NCBI GenBank assembly: GCA_017305135.1
Contig: JAFKNA010000019.1
Span: forward strand, 1 to 64,000
Direction of reading: 5' to 3'
DNA length: 64,000 nt
From: Lysobacterales bacterium
Lineage (GTDB): Bacteria > Pseudomonadota > Gammaproteobacteria > Xanthomonadales > Rhodanobacteraceae
Positions 31,522 through 40,118 of the stretch are shown here, piece by piece. Numbering within the stretch: position 1 is the stretch's first letter; each line of letters opens with the position of its first letter. The notes beneath the pieces were generated by a model, which saw only the letters and a program-made list of their open reading frames with translations, did no database searches and was not told the DNA's origin. Position numbers and translations under genes: made by a program.

Positions 31522-32598
31522 TCAGGCCGCGCGGCGCGCCACCAGCACGAGCAGGTCGCCGAGCAGCGCCTGTGCGGTGAGCTCACGGCCGGCGCCGGGT
31601 CCCTGGATCACCAGCGGCTGCGGACGGTAGCGCTGCGTGTGCAGCACGAACAGGTTGTCGGTGCCGGCCAGGCGCGCTGCCGGGTGGCCCTGCGGCAGGG
31701 TCGCGAGGCCGACGCGGGCGCGCCCTTCCGCATCGAGCGTGCCGATGAAGCGGAGCACCTCGCCGCGGGCGGCGGCGGCGACGCGACGCGCCTCCAGCGC
31801 GGCGTCGAGTTCATTGGCGCGGGCGAGGAATTCGGCCACTCCGGGCGTACGCAGCGGCGCCGGCACCAGGCCCTCGACGACCACATCGGCCGGCTCCAGC
31901 GCATGCCCGGCGCTGCGCGCCAGGATCAGCAGCTTTCGCGCCACGTCGGCGCCGCCGAGGTCGAGGCGCGGATCGGGCTCGGTATAGCCGGCGGCGTGCG
32001 CCTGCCGCAGCAGCTCCGAGAACGGCCGGCTGCCATCGAAGCGGTTGAAGAGCCAGGACAGCGAGCCGGACAGCACGCCCTCGATGGCCAGCAGGCGGTC
32101 GCCGCACTCGCGCAGCCGCCGCAGCGTCTGCAACACGGGCAGGCCGGCACCCACCGTGGCCGCATCGCCGTAGCGCGTGCCACCCTGCTCGGCGCGACGG
32201 ATCGCGGTCCAGCCGGCATGGCAGCCACCGAGCGCCGCCTTGTTGGCGCTGACCACGTCGTAGCCGGCGGCAAGCCATCCGGCGTGACGGGCCGCGACCG
32301 TCTCGGCCGCGGTGGCGTCGACGATCACGCGGCGGCGCGCCCCGCTTGCATCGAGCGCCGCAAGCAGGGCGGCATCGGATCGCGGCTGCCTAGCGGCGAG
32401 GCGAAACGGCACCTGCGCCGGCACGAGCCCATGCGGGCTCGCCACCTGGCGCGTGGAGTCGGCGACGCCGACCAGTTGCAGGGCGGCCGCGGCCGGCCTG
32501 GCGAGGAAATGCAGCAGGGCACGACCGACGCCGCCATGGCCAAGCACGACGAGCGCGACCTCGGCGTGAGGTGCGACGGGGCGTGGTAGCGCGCTCAT
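31522..32598 (-). CDS. hom: Homoserine dehydrogenase (monofunctional, no ACT domain)
   Basis: This enzyme reduces aspartate semialdehyde to homoserine with NAD(P)H. The 358-aa product has the Rossmann loop VVLGHGGVGRALL, the DATAAE and SANKAALGG region with the catalytic lysine, VGAGLPVLQTLRRL, GVLSGSLSWLF and YTEPDPRLDLGGADVARKLLILAR. It lacks the aspartokinase domain of ThrA/MetL and the C-terminal ACT regulatory domain. Position last in metX-metB-hom, with an ATGA overlap to metB, suggests a copy devoted to methionine and controlled with it. Confidence 0.92.
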   Translation of the reverse strand: MSALPRPVAPHAEVALVVLGHGGVGRALLHFLARPAAAALQLVGVADSTRQVASPHGLVPAQVPFRLAARQPRSDAALLAALDASGARRRVIVDATAAETVAARHAGWLAAGYDVVSANKAALGGCHAGWTAIRRAEQGGTRYGDAATVGAGLPVLQTLRRLRECGDRLLAIEGVLSGSLSWLFNRFDGSRPFSELLRQAHAAGYTEPDPRLDLGGADVARKLLILARSAGHALEPADVVVEGLVPAPLRTPGVAEFLARANELDAALEARRVAAAARGEVLRFIGTLDAEGRARVGLATLPQGHPAARLAGTDNLFVLHTQRYRPQPLVIQGPGAGRELTAQALLGDLLVLVARRAA

Positions 32599-33770
32599 GC
32601 GCAGTCCCGCATGGCGCACGCGGCGGCGCGTCGCAGGCCGGCGGCGAGGTCGGCGACAAGGTCATCGCCATCCTCGATGCCGACGGAAACGCGCAGCAGG
32701 GCGTCGCCGATGCCGGCCTGGCGGCGCGCCTCGGGCGCCATCGCGGCATGCGTCATCGTCGCCGGATGCGCGATCAGGCTCTCCACCCCACCGAGCGATT
32801 CGGCGAGCGAGAAATGCCGCAGGCCATCGAGGAAGGCCGCCACCATCGCCACGCCGCCGGCGAGTTCGAAGCTGAGCATGGCGCCGAAGCCGCGCTGCTG
32901 CGCCGCCGCCAGGGCATGCCCCGGGTGGTCGGCGAGACCTGGCCAGTAGACCTTGGCCACCGCGTCGTCGCCGCCGAGGAGCGCGGCGATGCGCGCGGCG
33001 TTCTCCTCGTGCGCGCGCAGGCGCGGCAGCAGCGTGCGCAGGCCGCGCAGGGTCAGGAAGCTGTCGAACGGCGCGCCCGCGAGTCCGAGGCAGTTCGCCC
33101 ACCAGGCAATCCCTTCGGCAAGCTCCGCATGGCGCGCCACCACCGCGCCGCCGATGACATCGCTGTGGCCGTTGATGTACTTGGTGGTCGAGTGCACCAC
33201 GATGTCCGCACCGAGCACCAGCGGCTGCTGCAGCGCGGGCGAGAGGAAGGTGTTGTCGACCGCGCACAGCGCCCCGGCGGCGTGCGCGGCGGCGGCCACG
33301 GCGCGGATGTCGGTGATGCGCAGCAACGGGTTGGACGGCGTTTCCAGCCAGACCAGGTCGGCCGTCCCGGCCAGCGCGGCGGCGAGCGCGCGCGCGTCGG
33401 CGAAGTCGACGGAGACGACCCGGAAGCGCCCCTTGCGCGCCCACGCATCCAGCAGGCGCCAGGTGCCGCCATAGCAGTCGTGCGGCGCCACCACCAGGCC
33501 GCCGGCGGGCACCAGTTCGAGCACCAGCGCGACGGCGGCCATGCCGCTCGCGGTGACCACCGCGCCGGCGCCCTGCTCCAGGTCGGCCAGCGCGGCACCG
33601 AGCTGGTCGCGGGTCGGGTTGCCGCTGCGCGAGTAGTCGTAGGCGCGCTTGCGCCCCAGGCCCTCGAAGCTGAAATTGGTGCTGAGGTGGATGGGCGGCA
33701 CCACCGCGCCGTGCTGCGTGTCCGATTCGATGCCCGCACGCACGGCGCGGGTGGCGGCGGCGGGGCTCAT
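32595..33770 (-). CDS. metB: Cystathionine gamma-synthase / O-acylhomoserine sulfhydrylase
   Basis: This 391-aa PLP enzyme of the Cys/Met metabolism family joins an activated homoserine to cysteine (or sulfide). The PLP lysine lies in HSTTKYINGHSDVIGG, and YSRSGNPTRDQLG, ASGMAA and ETPSNPLL are typical. Whether it acts as MetB or as a direct sulfhydrylase cannot be settled by eye. The ATG at 33770 overlaps the metX stop as ATGA. Confidence 0.9.
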   Translation of the reverse strand: MSPAAATRAVRAGIESDTQHGAVVPPIHLSTNFSFEGLGRKRAYDYSRSGNPTRDQLGAALADLEQGAGAVVTASGMAAVALVLELVPAGGLVVAPHDCYGGTWRLLDAWARKGRFRVVSVDFADARALAAALAGTADLVWLETPSNPLLRITDIRAVAAAAHAAGALCAVDNTFLSPALQQPLVLGADIVVHSTTKYINGHSDVIGGAVVARHAELAEGIAWWANCLGLAGAPFDSFLTLRGLRTLLPRLRAHEENAARIAALLGGDDAVAKVYWPGLADHPGHALAAAQQRGFGAMLSFELAGGVAMVAAFLDGLRHFSLAESLGGVESLIAHPATMTHAAMAPEARRQAGIGDALLRVSVGIEDGDDLVADLAAGLRRAAACAMRDCA

Positions 33771-34807
33771 GGGCAGGCTCCGAGGCTGTCGAGGGTTTCA
33801 TGCAGCAGCGCGCCGATCCGCGCCGGCTCCTTGAGGAAGGCATCGTGCCCGTAGCGGGAGTCGATCACGTGCAGGACCGCGGCGGCGCCGGCCCGGCGCT
33901 GCAGTTCGCACAGGTCCGCCAGCGGCACCACGCGGTCGGAGGAAATGCCGACCAGGGTGCAGGGCACGCGCAGGTCCTCCGGCGCCATTGCGTGCAGGTC
34001 GATCGACTCGGACAGCGCCAGGAAGCGCGCGGCATCGAAGCGGTCGGCGAAGCGCGAGCCGGCGTGCGCGAGCCAGTCCTCCTCGGCAAAGCGGAAGCGC
34101 TCGCCGTCGAACACGGGCGCGCCGGCGCAGCGCTCGGCGAATTCGCGCTCGCCGCGGTAGGTGGTCATGGCCAGGCGGCGGGCGAGTTCCAGCCCCGCCC
34201 TGCCCTCGCCGAGGCGCGTGGCGAGGCGCACGATGTCCCGCTGCAGGTTGCGCAGCGCAGTGCTGAGGGGATGTGCGCGGTGGGCGCCGGCGATGGCGAC
34301 CAGGTGCCGCAGCCGCGCCGGGTGGCGCGCGGCGAAGGCGAGTCCGACCATTGCCCCGTAGGAAGCGCCGACGTAGGCCGCGGCCTGGCCGATGCCGAGC
34401 GCATCGAGCACCGCCGCCAGCGCGTCGGCCTGGTCCTCGCTGCCGACGGCGCGGGCGTCGACAAGGTCTGAGCGATCCAGCCAGTCGATCGAGAGCACGC
34501 CAAACCGCGTGGTATCGATGGCGCGGCCGGGGCCGACCACCTCCTCCCACCAGCCGTGGCCGTGCGCCGAGGCATCGCGGTCGGCCGAGATGCCGCCCTG
34601 CACGATGATGACGGGCGCGCCGGCGGCGCCGTAGAGGGCGAAACGCACGCGCGCCTCGCAGGCCCGCTCGCCGTGGCGCGGCTGCAGCCGCAGCCGCAGC
34701 CGGCGCTCGCCGCCGATGCGGGCGACGCGGGCGAGATCGGTGGCCGACACCGGCGCCGCCAAGGCGGCATCGGGGCAGGCAGGGGGGCCATCGGCCTGGA
34801 AGGTCAT
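33767..34807 (-). CDS. metX: Homoserine O-acyltransferase, MetX family
   Basis: MetX activates homoserine by O-acylation (acetyl or succinyl), the first committed methionine step. The 346-aa alpha/beta hydrolase has the nucleophile S149 in YVGASYGAMVGL, with D290 (GISSDRVVP) and H320 (YGHDAFLKEP) completing the triad, and the oxyanion segment VQGGISADRD. It is shorter than canonical MetX, and acyl specificity is uncertain. Some xanthomonad members use succinyl-CoA. The start at 34807 is preceded by GGAGAA, which is part of a hairpin. A SAM-I riboswitch and met boxes lie upstream. Confidence 0.92.
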   Translation of the reverse strand: MTFQADGPPACPDAALAAPVSATDLARVARIGGERRLRLRLQPRHGERACEARVRFALYGAAGAPVIIVQGGISADRDASAHGHGWWEEVVGPGRAIDTTRFGVLSIDWLDRSDLVDARAVGSEDQADALAAVLDALGIGQAAAYVGASYGAMVGLAFAARHPARLRHLVAIAGAHRAHPLSTALRNLQRDIVRLATRLGEGRAGLELARRLAMTTYRGEREFAERCAGAPVFDGERFRFAEEDWLAHAGSRFADRFDAARFLALSESIDLHAMAPEDLRVPCTLVGISSDRVVPLADLCELQRRAGAAAVLHVIDSRYGHDAFLKEPARIGALLHETLDSLGACP

Positions 34808-34810
34808 TCG

Positions 34811-34847
34811 GGTTCTCCGCTGGCGCTCGCAGGCCCGCGGGAGAACC
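34811..34847 (-). promoter_or_regulatory. Hairpin that can hide the metX ribosome binding site
   Basis: On the minus strand GGTTCTCC (34847-34840) is exactly complementary to GGAGAACC (34818-34811), which holds the GGAGAA ribosome site just before the metX ATG. The loop is 21 nt. The hairpin lies downstream of the SAM-I aptamer and no T-run terminator is visible, so a translational off-switch is the simplest reading. Confidence 0.7.
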
Positions 34848-34897
34848 GGAAACGGATTGCCGCGCCCAGCACGGCGGATCGCCGCGGGGCGCTGCAA

Positions 34898-35016
34898 CTC
34901 ATCTCTCGGTGGAGCGCACGCCGTGCGTCCCCGCGGGAGTTGGCACCGTGGCGCAGCAGGCGCTGCGCTGGTTGCCCCGGCGTCGAAGGGCCTGTCCCTC
35001 AGCCGGTCTTGATGAG
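34898..35016 (-). promoter_or_regulatory. SAM-I (S-box) riboswitch of the metX operon
   Basis: The minus strand matches the SAM-I aptamer. P1 is CTCATC (35016-35011) paired with GATGAG (34903-34898). Within it are the conserved core AAGA, GG.TGAGGGACAGGCCC, GACGCCGGGGCAACC, and GGTGCCAACTCC in the P3/P4 region, ending GAGAGATGAG. This class binds S-adenosylmethionine and turns off methionine genes. The element is about 119 nt and lies 90 nt upstream of the metX ATG. Confidence 0.96.
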
Positions 35017-35027
35017 CAGTGGCGCGC

Positions 35028-35056
35028 ACTGTAGCGGCGCCAATTACTTGCGTCAA
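35028..35056 (-). promoter_or_regulatory. metX operon promoter
   Basis: TTGACG (35051-35056) and TACAGT (35028-35033) are spaced by 17 bp on the minus strand. The predicted start site is just upstream of the riboswitch P1 helix. The -35 adjoins a pair of met boxes. Confidence 0.8.
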
Positions 35057-35057
35057 T

Positions 35058-35073
35058 GGCCGTCTATACGTCC
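35058..35073. promoter_or_regulatory. Two tandem met boxes at the metX promoter
   Basis: Reading the minus strand, GGACGTAT (35073-35066) is followed directly by AGACGGCC (35065-35058). Each matches 6 of 8 bases of the MetJ consensus AGACGTCT. The pair sits in a palindrome flanked by AATGG and CCATT, and a weaker third unit, TGACGAAT, lies upstream at 35081-35074. The boxes end one base from the -35, a position suited to repression by the MetJ-H1 protein encoded at 44823-45464. Confidence 0.75.
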
Positions 35074-35237
35074 ATTCGTCATGAGCGGCGGGTACCCGCA
35101 TCGTTCCGCTCGCGGCATGCCGGGTGCAGGCGGGAGCAGCGTCGCCTTGGTCGCGTGCGGAAACGCATCGCCATGATCCCCGCGGGCGAGGACGGCCCAT
35201 TGCTACAATGGTCGGTTTCCCGCGCCCTGCAGCTCCC

Positions 35238-36842
35238 ATGTCCGACCATCTCAGCGAAACCCGGCGCCGCCGCACCTTCGCCATCATTTCGCACCCCGAC
35301 GCCGGCAAGACCACGCTGACCGAGAAGCTGCTGCTGTTCGGCGGCGCGATCCAGATGGCGGGATCGGTGAAGTCGCGCAAGACCGCGCGCCACGCCACGT
35401 CCGACTGGATGGCGCTGGAGCAGGAGCGCGGCATCTCGGTGACCAGTTCGGTGATGCAGTTCCCCTACTCAGGGCACATCGTCAACCTGCTCGACACGCC
35501 GGGCCACGCCGACTTCGGCGAGGACACCTACCGCGTGCTGACCGCGGTCGATTCGGCGCTGATGGTGATCGACTGCGCCAAGGGCGTGGAGGAGCGCACC
35601 ATCAAGCTGATGGAGGTGTGCCGGCTGCGCGACACGCCGATCATGACCTTCATCAACAAGCTCGACCGCGAGGGCCGCGAGCCGATCGAGCTGCTCGACG
35701 AGGTCGAGCGCGTGCTCGGCATCGAGTGCGCGCCGGTGACCTGGCCGATCGGCATGGGTTCGCGCCTGAAGGGCGTCTACCACCTGCTGCTGGACGAGGT
35801 GCACGTCTACGAACCGGGGCGCAACTTCACCCGCCAGGATTCGACGATCTACAAGGGGCTCGACGACCCGCGCCTGGCCGAGCGCATCGGCGCCGGCATG
35901 CTGGCGGAGCTGCGCGACGAGCTGGAACTGGTGCAGGGTGCGTCCAATCCCTTCGACCTCGATGCCTATCGCGCCGGACGGCAGACGCCGGTGTTCTTCG
36001 GCTCGGCGGTGAACAACTTCGGCGTGCAGCCGCTGCTCGACTTCTTCGTCGAACACGCGCCATCGCCGCAGCCGCGCGCCACCACGAGCCGCGAGGTGTC
36101 GCCCGGTGAGGACGCCTTCAGCGGCTTCGTGTTCAAGATCCAGGCCAACATGGACCCGATGCACCGCGACCGCGTGGCGTTCCTGCGCGTGTGCGCGGGC
36201 CGCTACGATGCCGGCATGAAGATGCTGCACGTGCCGAGCGGCAAGGAGATGCGCATCGCCAACGCGCTGACCTTCATGGCCTCGGACCGCGAGATCGCCG
36301 CCAGCGCGTATCCGGGCGACGTCATCGGCCTGCACAACCACGGCACGATCGCTATCGGCGACAGCTTCAGCGCCGGCGAGGCGCTCACCTTCACCGGCAT
36401 CCCGAGCTTCGCCCCGGAGCTGTTCCGCCGCGCGCGCCTGAAGGATCCGCTGAAGATGAAGGCGCTGGCCAAGGGCCTGGGCCAGCTCTCGGAGGAAGGC
36501 GCCACGCAGTTCTTCCGGCCGCTGATGTCCAACGACCTGATCCTCGGCGCGATCGGCGTGCTGCAGTTCGAGGTCGCCGCCTATCGCCTCAAGGACGAGT
36601 ACGGCGTCGAGGCCGCGTTCGAGAACGTCGGTGTCGTCACCGCGCGTTGGATCCATTGCGATGACGCGCGCAAGCTCGAGGAATTCCGCGAGCGGAACGC
36701 GCAGTACCTCGCCATCGACGCCGCCGGCGAACTGGTGTACCTGGCGCCGACGCGCGTCAACCTGCAGCTGGCGATGGAACGCTGGCCCACGGTGACCTTC
36801 GCCGCCACCCGCGAACACGCGGGATCGATCGCCACCGGCTGA
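35238..36842 (+). CDS. prfC: Peptide chain release factor 3
   Basis: RF3 is the GTPase that recycles RF1/RF2 from the ribosome. The 534-aa product has [18 protein letters not shown] (G1), [11 protein letters not shown] (switch), [14 protein letters not shown] (G3) and NKLDREGR (G4), then beta-barrel domains with [20 protein letters not shown]. The start at 35238 ([14 protein letters not shown]) is the family start. A TACAAT hexamer at 35204-35209 is a possible -10, but no good -35 is seen. It is divergent from the metX operon. Confidence 0.96.
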   Translation: MSDHLSETRRRRTFAIISHPDAGKTTLTEKLLLFGGAIQMAGSVKSRKTARHATSDWMALEQERGISVTSSVMQFPYSGHIVNLLDTPGHADFGEDTYRVLTAVDSALMVIDCAKGVEERTIKLMEVCRLRDTPIMTFINKLDREGREPIELLDEVERVLGIECAPVTWPIGMGSRLKGVYHLLLDEVHVYEPGRNFTRQDSTIYKGLDDPRLAERIGAGMLAELRDELELVQGASNPFDLDAYRAGRQTPVFFGSAVNNFGVQPLLDFFVEHAPSPQPRATTSREVSPGEDAFSGFVFKIQANMDPMHRDRVAFLRVCAGRYDAGMKMLHVPSGKEMRIANALTFMASDREIAASAYPGDVIGLHNHGTIAIGDSFSAGEALTFTGIPSFAPELFRRARLKDPLKMKALAKGLGQLSEEGATQFFRPLMSNDLILGAIGVLQFEVAAYRLKDEYGVEAAFENVGVVTARWIHCDDARKLEEFRERNAQYLAIDAAGELVYLAPTRVNLQLAMERWPTVTFAATREHAGSIATG

Positions 36843-36854
36843 GAAAGCGACGGG

Positions 36855-36903
36855 CCCTCAGCCCTCAGCCCTCAGCCCTCAGCCCTCAGCCCTCAGCCCT
36901 CGG
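36855..36903. repeat. CCCTCAG heptamer tandem array
   Basis: Six perfect CCCTCAG units (36855-36896) are followed by one imperfect unit, CCCTCGG. They lie between the convergent prfC and the membrane-protein gene, five bases from the latter's stop. The unit is the reverse complement of the one after dolP (27571-27620), which points to a dispersed family. Confidence 0.95.
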
Positions 36904-36907
36904 AAGG

Positions 36908-37468
36908 CTATCCGCCCAGCGCGAAGGTGCCGCGGAACAGCGTGTCCGGCGCCTGCTGGTGGCGGGCCGGCGCGTGCCGCGCAGGCGCCTCGCCGGAGGC
37001 GGCGAAGATGACATCCTCGCGCGAGGCGAGGATATGGCCCGCCTGCGCCACCGAGGAGGAGGTCGCGGCGACGTCCTGCCACGGGCCGGCGTCATCCACC
37101 GGGCGCGTGGTCATCACCAGACCGAAGGCGACGGCGAGGCAGGCGGCGATGCCGCCGAGCCAGCGCTGGCGCGCGCCATGGCCGTGGTGGCGGCGCTGCG
37201 GGTGCGCGGCGCCGCGGCGGCTGCGCTGCGGATGCGCGCGCTGGAGGCGCGACACCTCGCCGGCGAGGCTGGCCGAAGCGGGCGCGAGCTCGCGCAGGAG
37301 CGCGGCCAGTTCCGCCATGCCGGGTTCGCCGGCGAGCGCTTCCAGCGCCGCGGGCGTCGCGCCGCGCTCGCCGGCCAGTGCCGAAGCCAGCTCGGCGGAT
37401 CCGGTCGGCAGCGCCTTGCGGCGGCTGCACAGGTGGCGGTAGGTGGCGGAAAGAGAATGTGTGTTCAT
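36908..37468 (-). CDS. Single-span membrane protein, probable partner of the ECF sigma factor
   Basis: The 186-aa product is not recognised. It has a cytosolic N-terminal half (MNTHSLSATYRHLCSRRKALP..., helical and Ala/Leu-rich), a basic His/Arg segment (RAHPQRSRRG), one transmembrane helix at about residues 107-126, and a periplasmic tail ending TLFRGTFALGG. It starts four bases after the sigma factor stop, the position and topology usual for an anti-sigma factor, but no zinc-binding ASD motif is visible. Calling it an anti-sigma factor is inference from context. Confidence 0.7.
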   Translation of the reverse strand: MNTHSLSATYRHLCSRRKALPTGSAELASALAGERGATPAALEALAGEPGMAELAALLRELAPASASLAGEVSRLQRAHPQRSRRGAAHPQRRHHGHGARQRWLGGIAACLAVAFGLVMTTRPVDDAGPWQDVAATSSSVAQAGHILASREDVIFAASGEAPARHAPARHQQAPDTLFRGTFALGG

Positions 37469-37472
37469 GGCA

Positions 37473-38027
37473 TCAGTCTTCAAAGTCGCCGTGACCCAGG
37501 TCGCGCAGGCGGGATTTCAGTTCCTCCAGCCCGCGCGAAACCAGTTTTCGTGCCGCCTCCGCCGAGGCGATCCCGGCGAGGTCGGCGATTTCCTGCAGGG
37601 AAAAACCCTGCAGGTGGAGGGCGATCGGCAGGCGCCTGCGCTCCGGCAGCTCGGCGAGGCAGGCCTCCAGGCCTTGCATGCGTTCCGCATCGCCGGCGCT
37701 GTGCTCCGGCGTCAGCGGCGACACGGCGATCTCGACGCCCGGCTCGTCCTCTTCCGGCAATGGCTCGGTGGCACGTACCTGTGCCCGCCGCAGCGCATCG
37801 ATGACCGTGCTCGCCACTACCCTCTGCACATAAGACGCATGAAAGGCCCCGGAGCGGTCACGCTCGATGGCGTGCCAGAGGCGGATGCGTATTTCCTGCT
37901 CGACATCGGCCGGATCGATGCCGTGCTTGTCCAGGCCATAGGTGCCGAGCAGGCCGCGCACGCGCGCTCCGTAGGTGCGGAAAAGCTCCTCGAGGCGGGC
38001 GTGGACGGGATCGACGGGGCGGTTCAT
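37473..38027 (-). CDS. ECF-type RNA polymerase sigma factor
   Basis: The 184-aa product has sigma-70 region 2 (LEELFRTYGARVRGLL...DPADVEQEIRIRLWHAIER...YVQRVVASTVIDALRR) and region 4 (LAELPERRRLPIALHLQGFSLQEIADLAGIASAEAARKLVSRGLEELKSRL), without region 3, as in ECF factors. The linker is acidic and unusually rich in Pro and Glu. The following gene encodes a one-span membrane protein. The stimulus and regulon are unknown, and no obvious autoregulatory promoter was found upstream. Confidence 0.88.
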   Translation of the reverse strand: MNRPVDPVHARLEELFRTYGARVRGLLGTYGLDKHGIDPADVEQEIRIRLWHAIERDRSGAFHASYVQRVVASTVIDALRRAQVRATEPLPEEDEPGVEIAVSPLTPEHSAGDAERMQGLEACLAELPERRRLPIALHLQGFSLQEIADLAGIASAEAARKLVSRGLEELKSRLRDLGHGDFED

Positions 38028-38104
38028 GAGGCGGGGGCTGGCGCGGGGCGGCTATGCTCACCGACTGCGTGCGCCGCCGCAATGGCGCCCGCGCGGCGGC
38101 GCGC

Positions 38105-40036
38105 TCAGGCCGCGTCCTGCAGCAGCGGCGGCAGCGGGCAATGCAGGGCCGCACACACCGTGCGCAGGAGCTCGGCCTCGGCCACGCTCACCAGGCCGTC
38201 CGCGCTGATCGCCGCGGTCATCGCCTGCACCACCAGTTCCTTGCCGGCCGGGGCGAGGAGATCGAGCCTCGGCAGCGCCCGATCGAGCGCGAGTGCCCAG
38301 TCCGCGGGCGGGCGGTACTCCAGCGCGGCGCCCGGCAGCACCTCGCGCAGGCCGCGCACGTAGGCCTGCCGCGCCGCCTCCGCGTCACCGTGCCCGTGGC
38401 GGGCAAGGATGGCGAGGAGATCGCGCAGTTCGCGCTCCACGCCGGGCAGCTTCTCGCGCCCGATCCGCCGCGCGGCGCCCGGGTCGAGCGCCTCCATGAC
38501 CTGGATGCGCAGCAGCGTGGCCAGGCAGTACTCGTCCAGGGTGACGCGCCGGTCGGCCTCGATCAGCGCCCGCACGGCGATCATGAAGCCGGTCAGTTGC
38601 GGCCGCGGGCGCCGGCGCAGCGCCGGGAAGGCGAGCGCCGCCAGCGGCAGGCGCTGCATCGGATGGAGTCCCTGCAGCAGGCTCGCGACACGGGCGGTGC
38701 GCGCCTCCAGCGCCGCATCGAACTGCCCGGCGATGCGTGCGAGCTGGTGCGTGCGCACGTCCGGTTCCGCGCTCAACAGCAGCGCGAATACCAGCGGCAT
38801 GGCCTGGTCGGAATGCCCGGCAGCTTCGCGGAGCGCCACGGGCAGGCTGGCATGGAGGCCTTGCGCGGCCACGCGGTCATCGACGCCCGGGTTGCCCACC
38901 TGCCGCGCCACCGAGCGCGGCGAAAGCCGCACCTGCGCCCCTGCGGCAGGAATCGCGCCACCCTCCGCGGCCCCTGCGGCGGGGATGGCCGGGGCGAAAC
39001 CGGCGATCGATGCGCCGGCGGCTTCCGGGTCGGCGGCCGCCACCGGCGCCGCCCAGGCGGCGGCGATCGCCTCGAGCTGCCCGGGCCGGAAGGCCGGATC
39101 GAGTTTCAGGATGCGCGCATGCAGCGGCGGGTGGGTGGCGAACAGCGCCGAACGAGCGAGGCCGTCCGAGAACAGCATGTGCGAGACTTCCTCGGTGTCG
39201 CTGGCGGCGAGCCTGGAGCCCTCGGCCAGTGCCGCGATCTTCTTCAGTGCGCCGCCGATGCCCTCGGTCTGGCGGGTGAACTGCACCGCCGAGGCGTCGG
39301 CGAGGAACTCGCGATGGCGGGAGATCGATGCCTTGATGAGGCGGGTGAAGATCACGCCGATGTAGCCCACCGCGAACAGCCCGAATCCGAGCAGGACGAT
39401 GCCGCCGGAATTGCGCCCGCGACCGCGCCCGGACGCCTGCGCGATGCGCCGCCCGACCACCGACATCACCAGGATCCCGAACACCACGCCCATGAGGCGG
39501 ATGTTGAGGCGCATGTCGCCGTTCAGTACATGGCTGAACTCGTGGCCGATGACGCCCTGCAGTTCCTCGCGGGTGAGCTTGTCGAGGGCGCCGCGGGTGA
39601 CGGTGATGGCGGCATCGGCCGGCGCATAGCCGGAGGCGAAGGCGTTGATGCCGGCCTCCTCCTCGAGCACGAACACGTCGGGCACCGGCACGCCGGAGGC
39701 GATGGCGAGTTCCTCGACCACGTTGCGCAGGCGCCGGTAGGCGAAATGGGTGCTGTCGGTCGGCACCGGCACGCCGCCGAGGCCACGCGCGACCGCCGCG
39801 CCGCCGCCGCGCAGGGTGGCGATCCGGTACAGCGAACCCGAGCCGATCACCAGCAGCACGAAGAGGCTGAGGAGGGCCAATCCGCCCGGGCCGACCGCGA
39901 ATGCCGCGGTGCCGGCGAGCGCGAGCAGCAGCACGAAATCCGTGGCGACCACGATCACCACCACCGCCAGCGCGAACAGGACCAGCATGCGTCGCGTCTG
40001 GCGCCGGGCCCGTTCCTGGTGGAGGAAGAAGTTCAT
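38105..40036 (-). CDS. M48-family membrane metalloprotease with long C-terminal extension
   Basis: The 643-aa product resembles HtpX/Ste24-like M48 peptidases. Two N-terminal membrane spans (about 18-45 and 50-70) come before the zinc motif HEFSH (165-169), followed by two further spans and REFLADASAVQFTRQ, which supplies the third ligand. The last ~300 residues, after THPPLHARI, are not part of the usual ~290-aa peptidase. They end in a TerB-like helical stretch (ISADGLVSVAEAELLRTVC). LemA is encoded 82 bp upstream, a frequent pairing in bacteria. Confidence 0.9.
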   Translation of the reverse strand: MNFFLHQERARRQTRRMLVLFALAVVVIVVATDFVLLLALAGTAAFAVGPGGLALLSLFVLLVIGSGSLYRIATLRGGGAAVARGLGGVPVPTDSTHFAYRRLRNVVEELAIASGVPVPDVFVLEEEAGINAFASGYAPADAAITVTRGALDKLTREELQGVIGHEFSHVLNGDMRLNIRLMGVVFGILVMSVVGRRIAQASGRGRGRNSGGIVLLGFGLFAVGYIGVIFTRLIKASISRHREFLADASAVQFTRQTEGIGGALKKIAALAEGSRLAASDTEEVSHMLFSDGLARSALFATHPPLHARILKLDPAFRPGQLEAIAAAWAAPVAAADPEAAGASIAGFAPAIPAAGAAEGGAIPAAGAQVRLSPRSVARQVGNPGVDDRVAAQGLHASLPVALREAAGHSDQAMPLVFALLLSAEPDVRTHQLARIAGQFDAALEARTARVASLLQGLHPMQRLPLAALAFPALRRRPRPQLTGFMIAVRALIEADRRVTLDEYCLATLLRIQVMEALDPGAARRIGREKLPGVERELRDLLAILARHGHGDAEAARQAYVRGLREVLPGAALEYRPPADWALALDRALPRLDLLAPAGKELVVQAMTAAISADGLVSVAEAELLRTVCAALHCPLPPLLQDAA

Positions 40037-40118
40037 GCCGGGAAGCCCGGCCGGGCCGGCGCGCCGGTCGCGGCTCGCAAGGAGTCGCCCGCGCTGCGCG
40101 GAGCCGGAGCCTTCTCCT

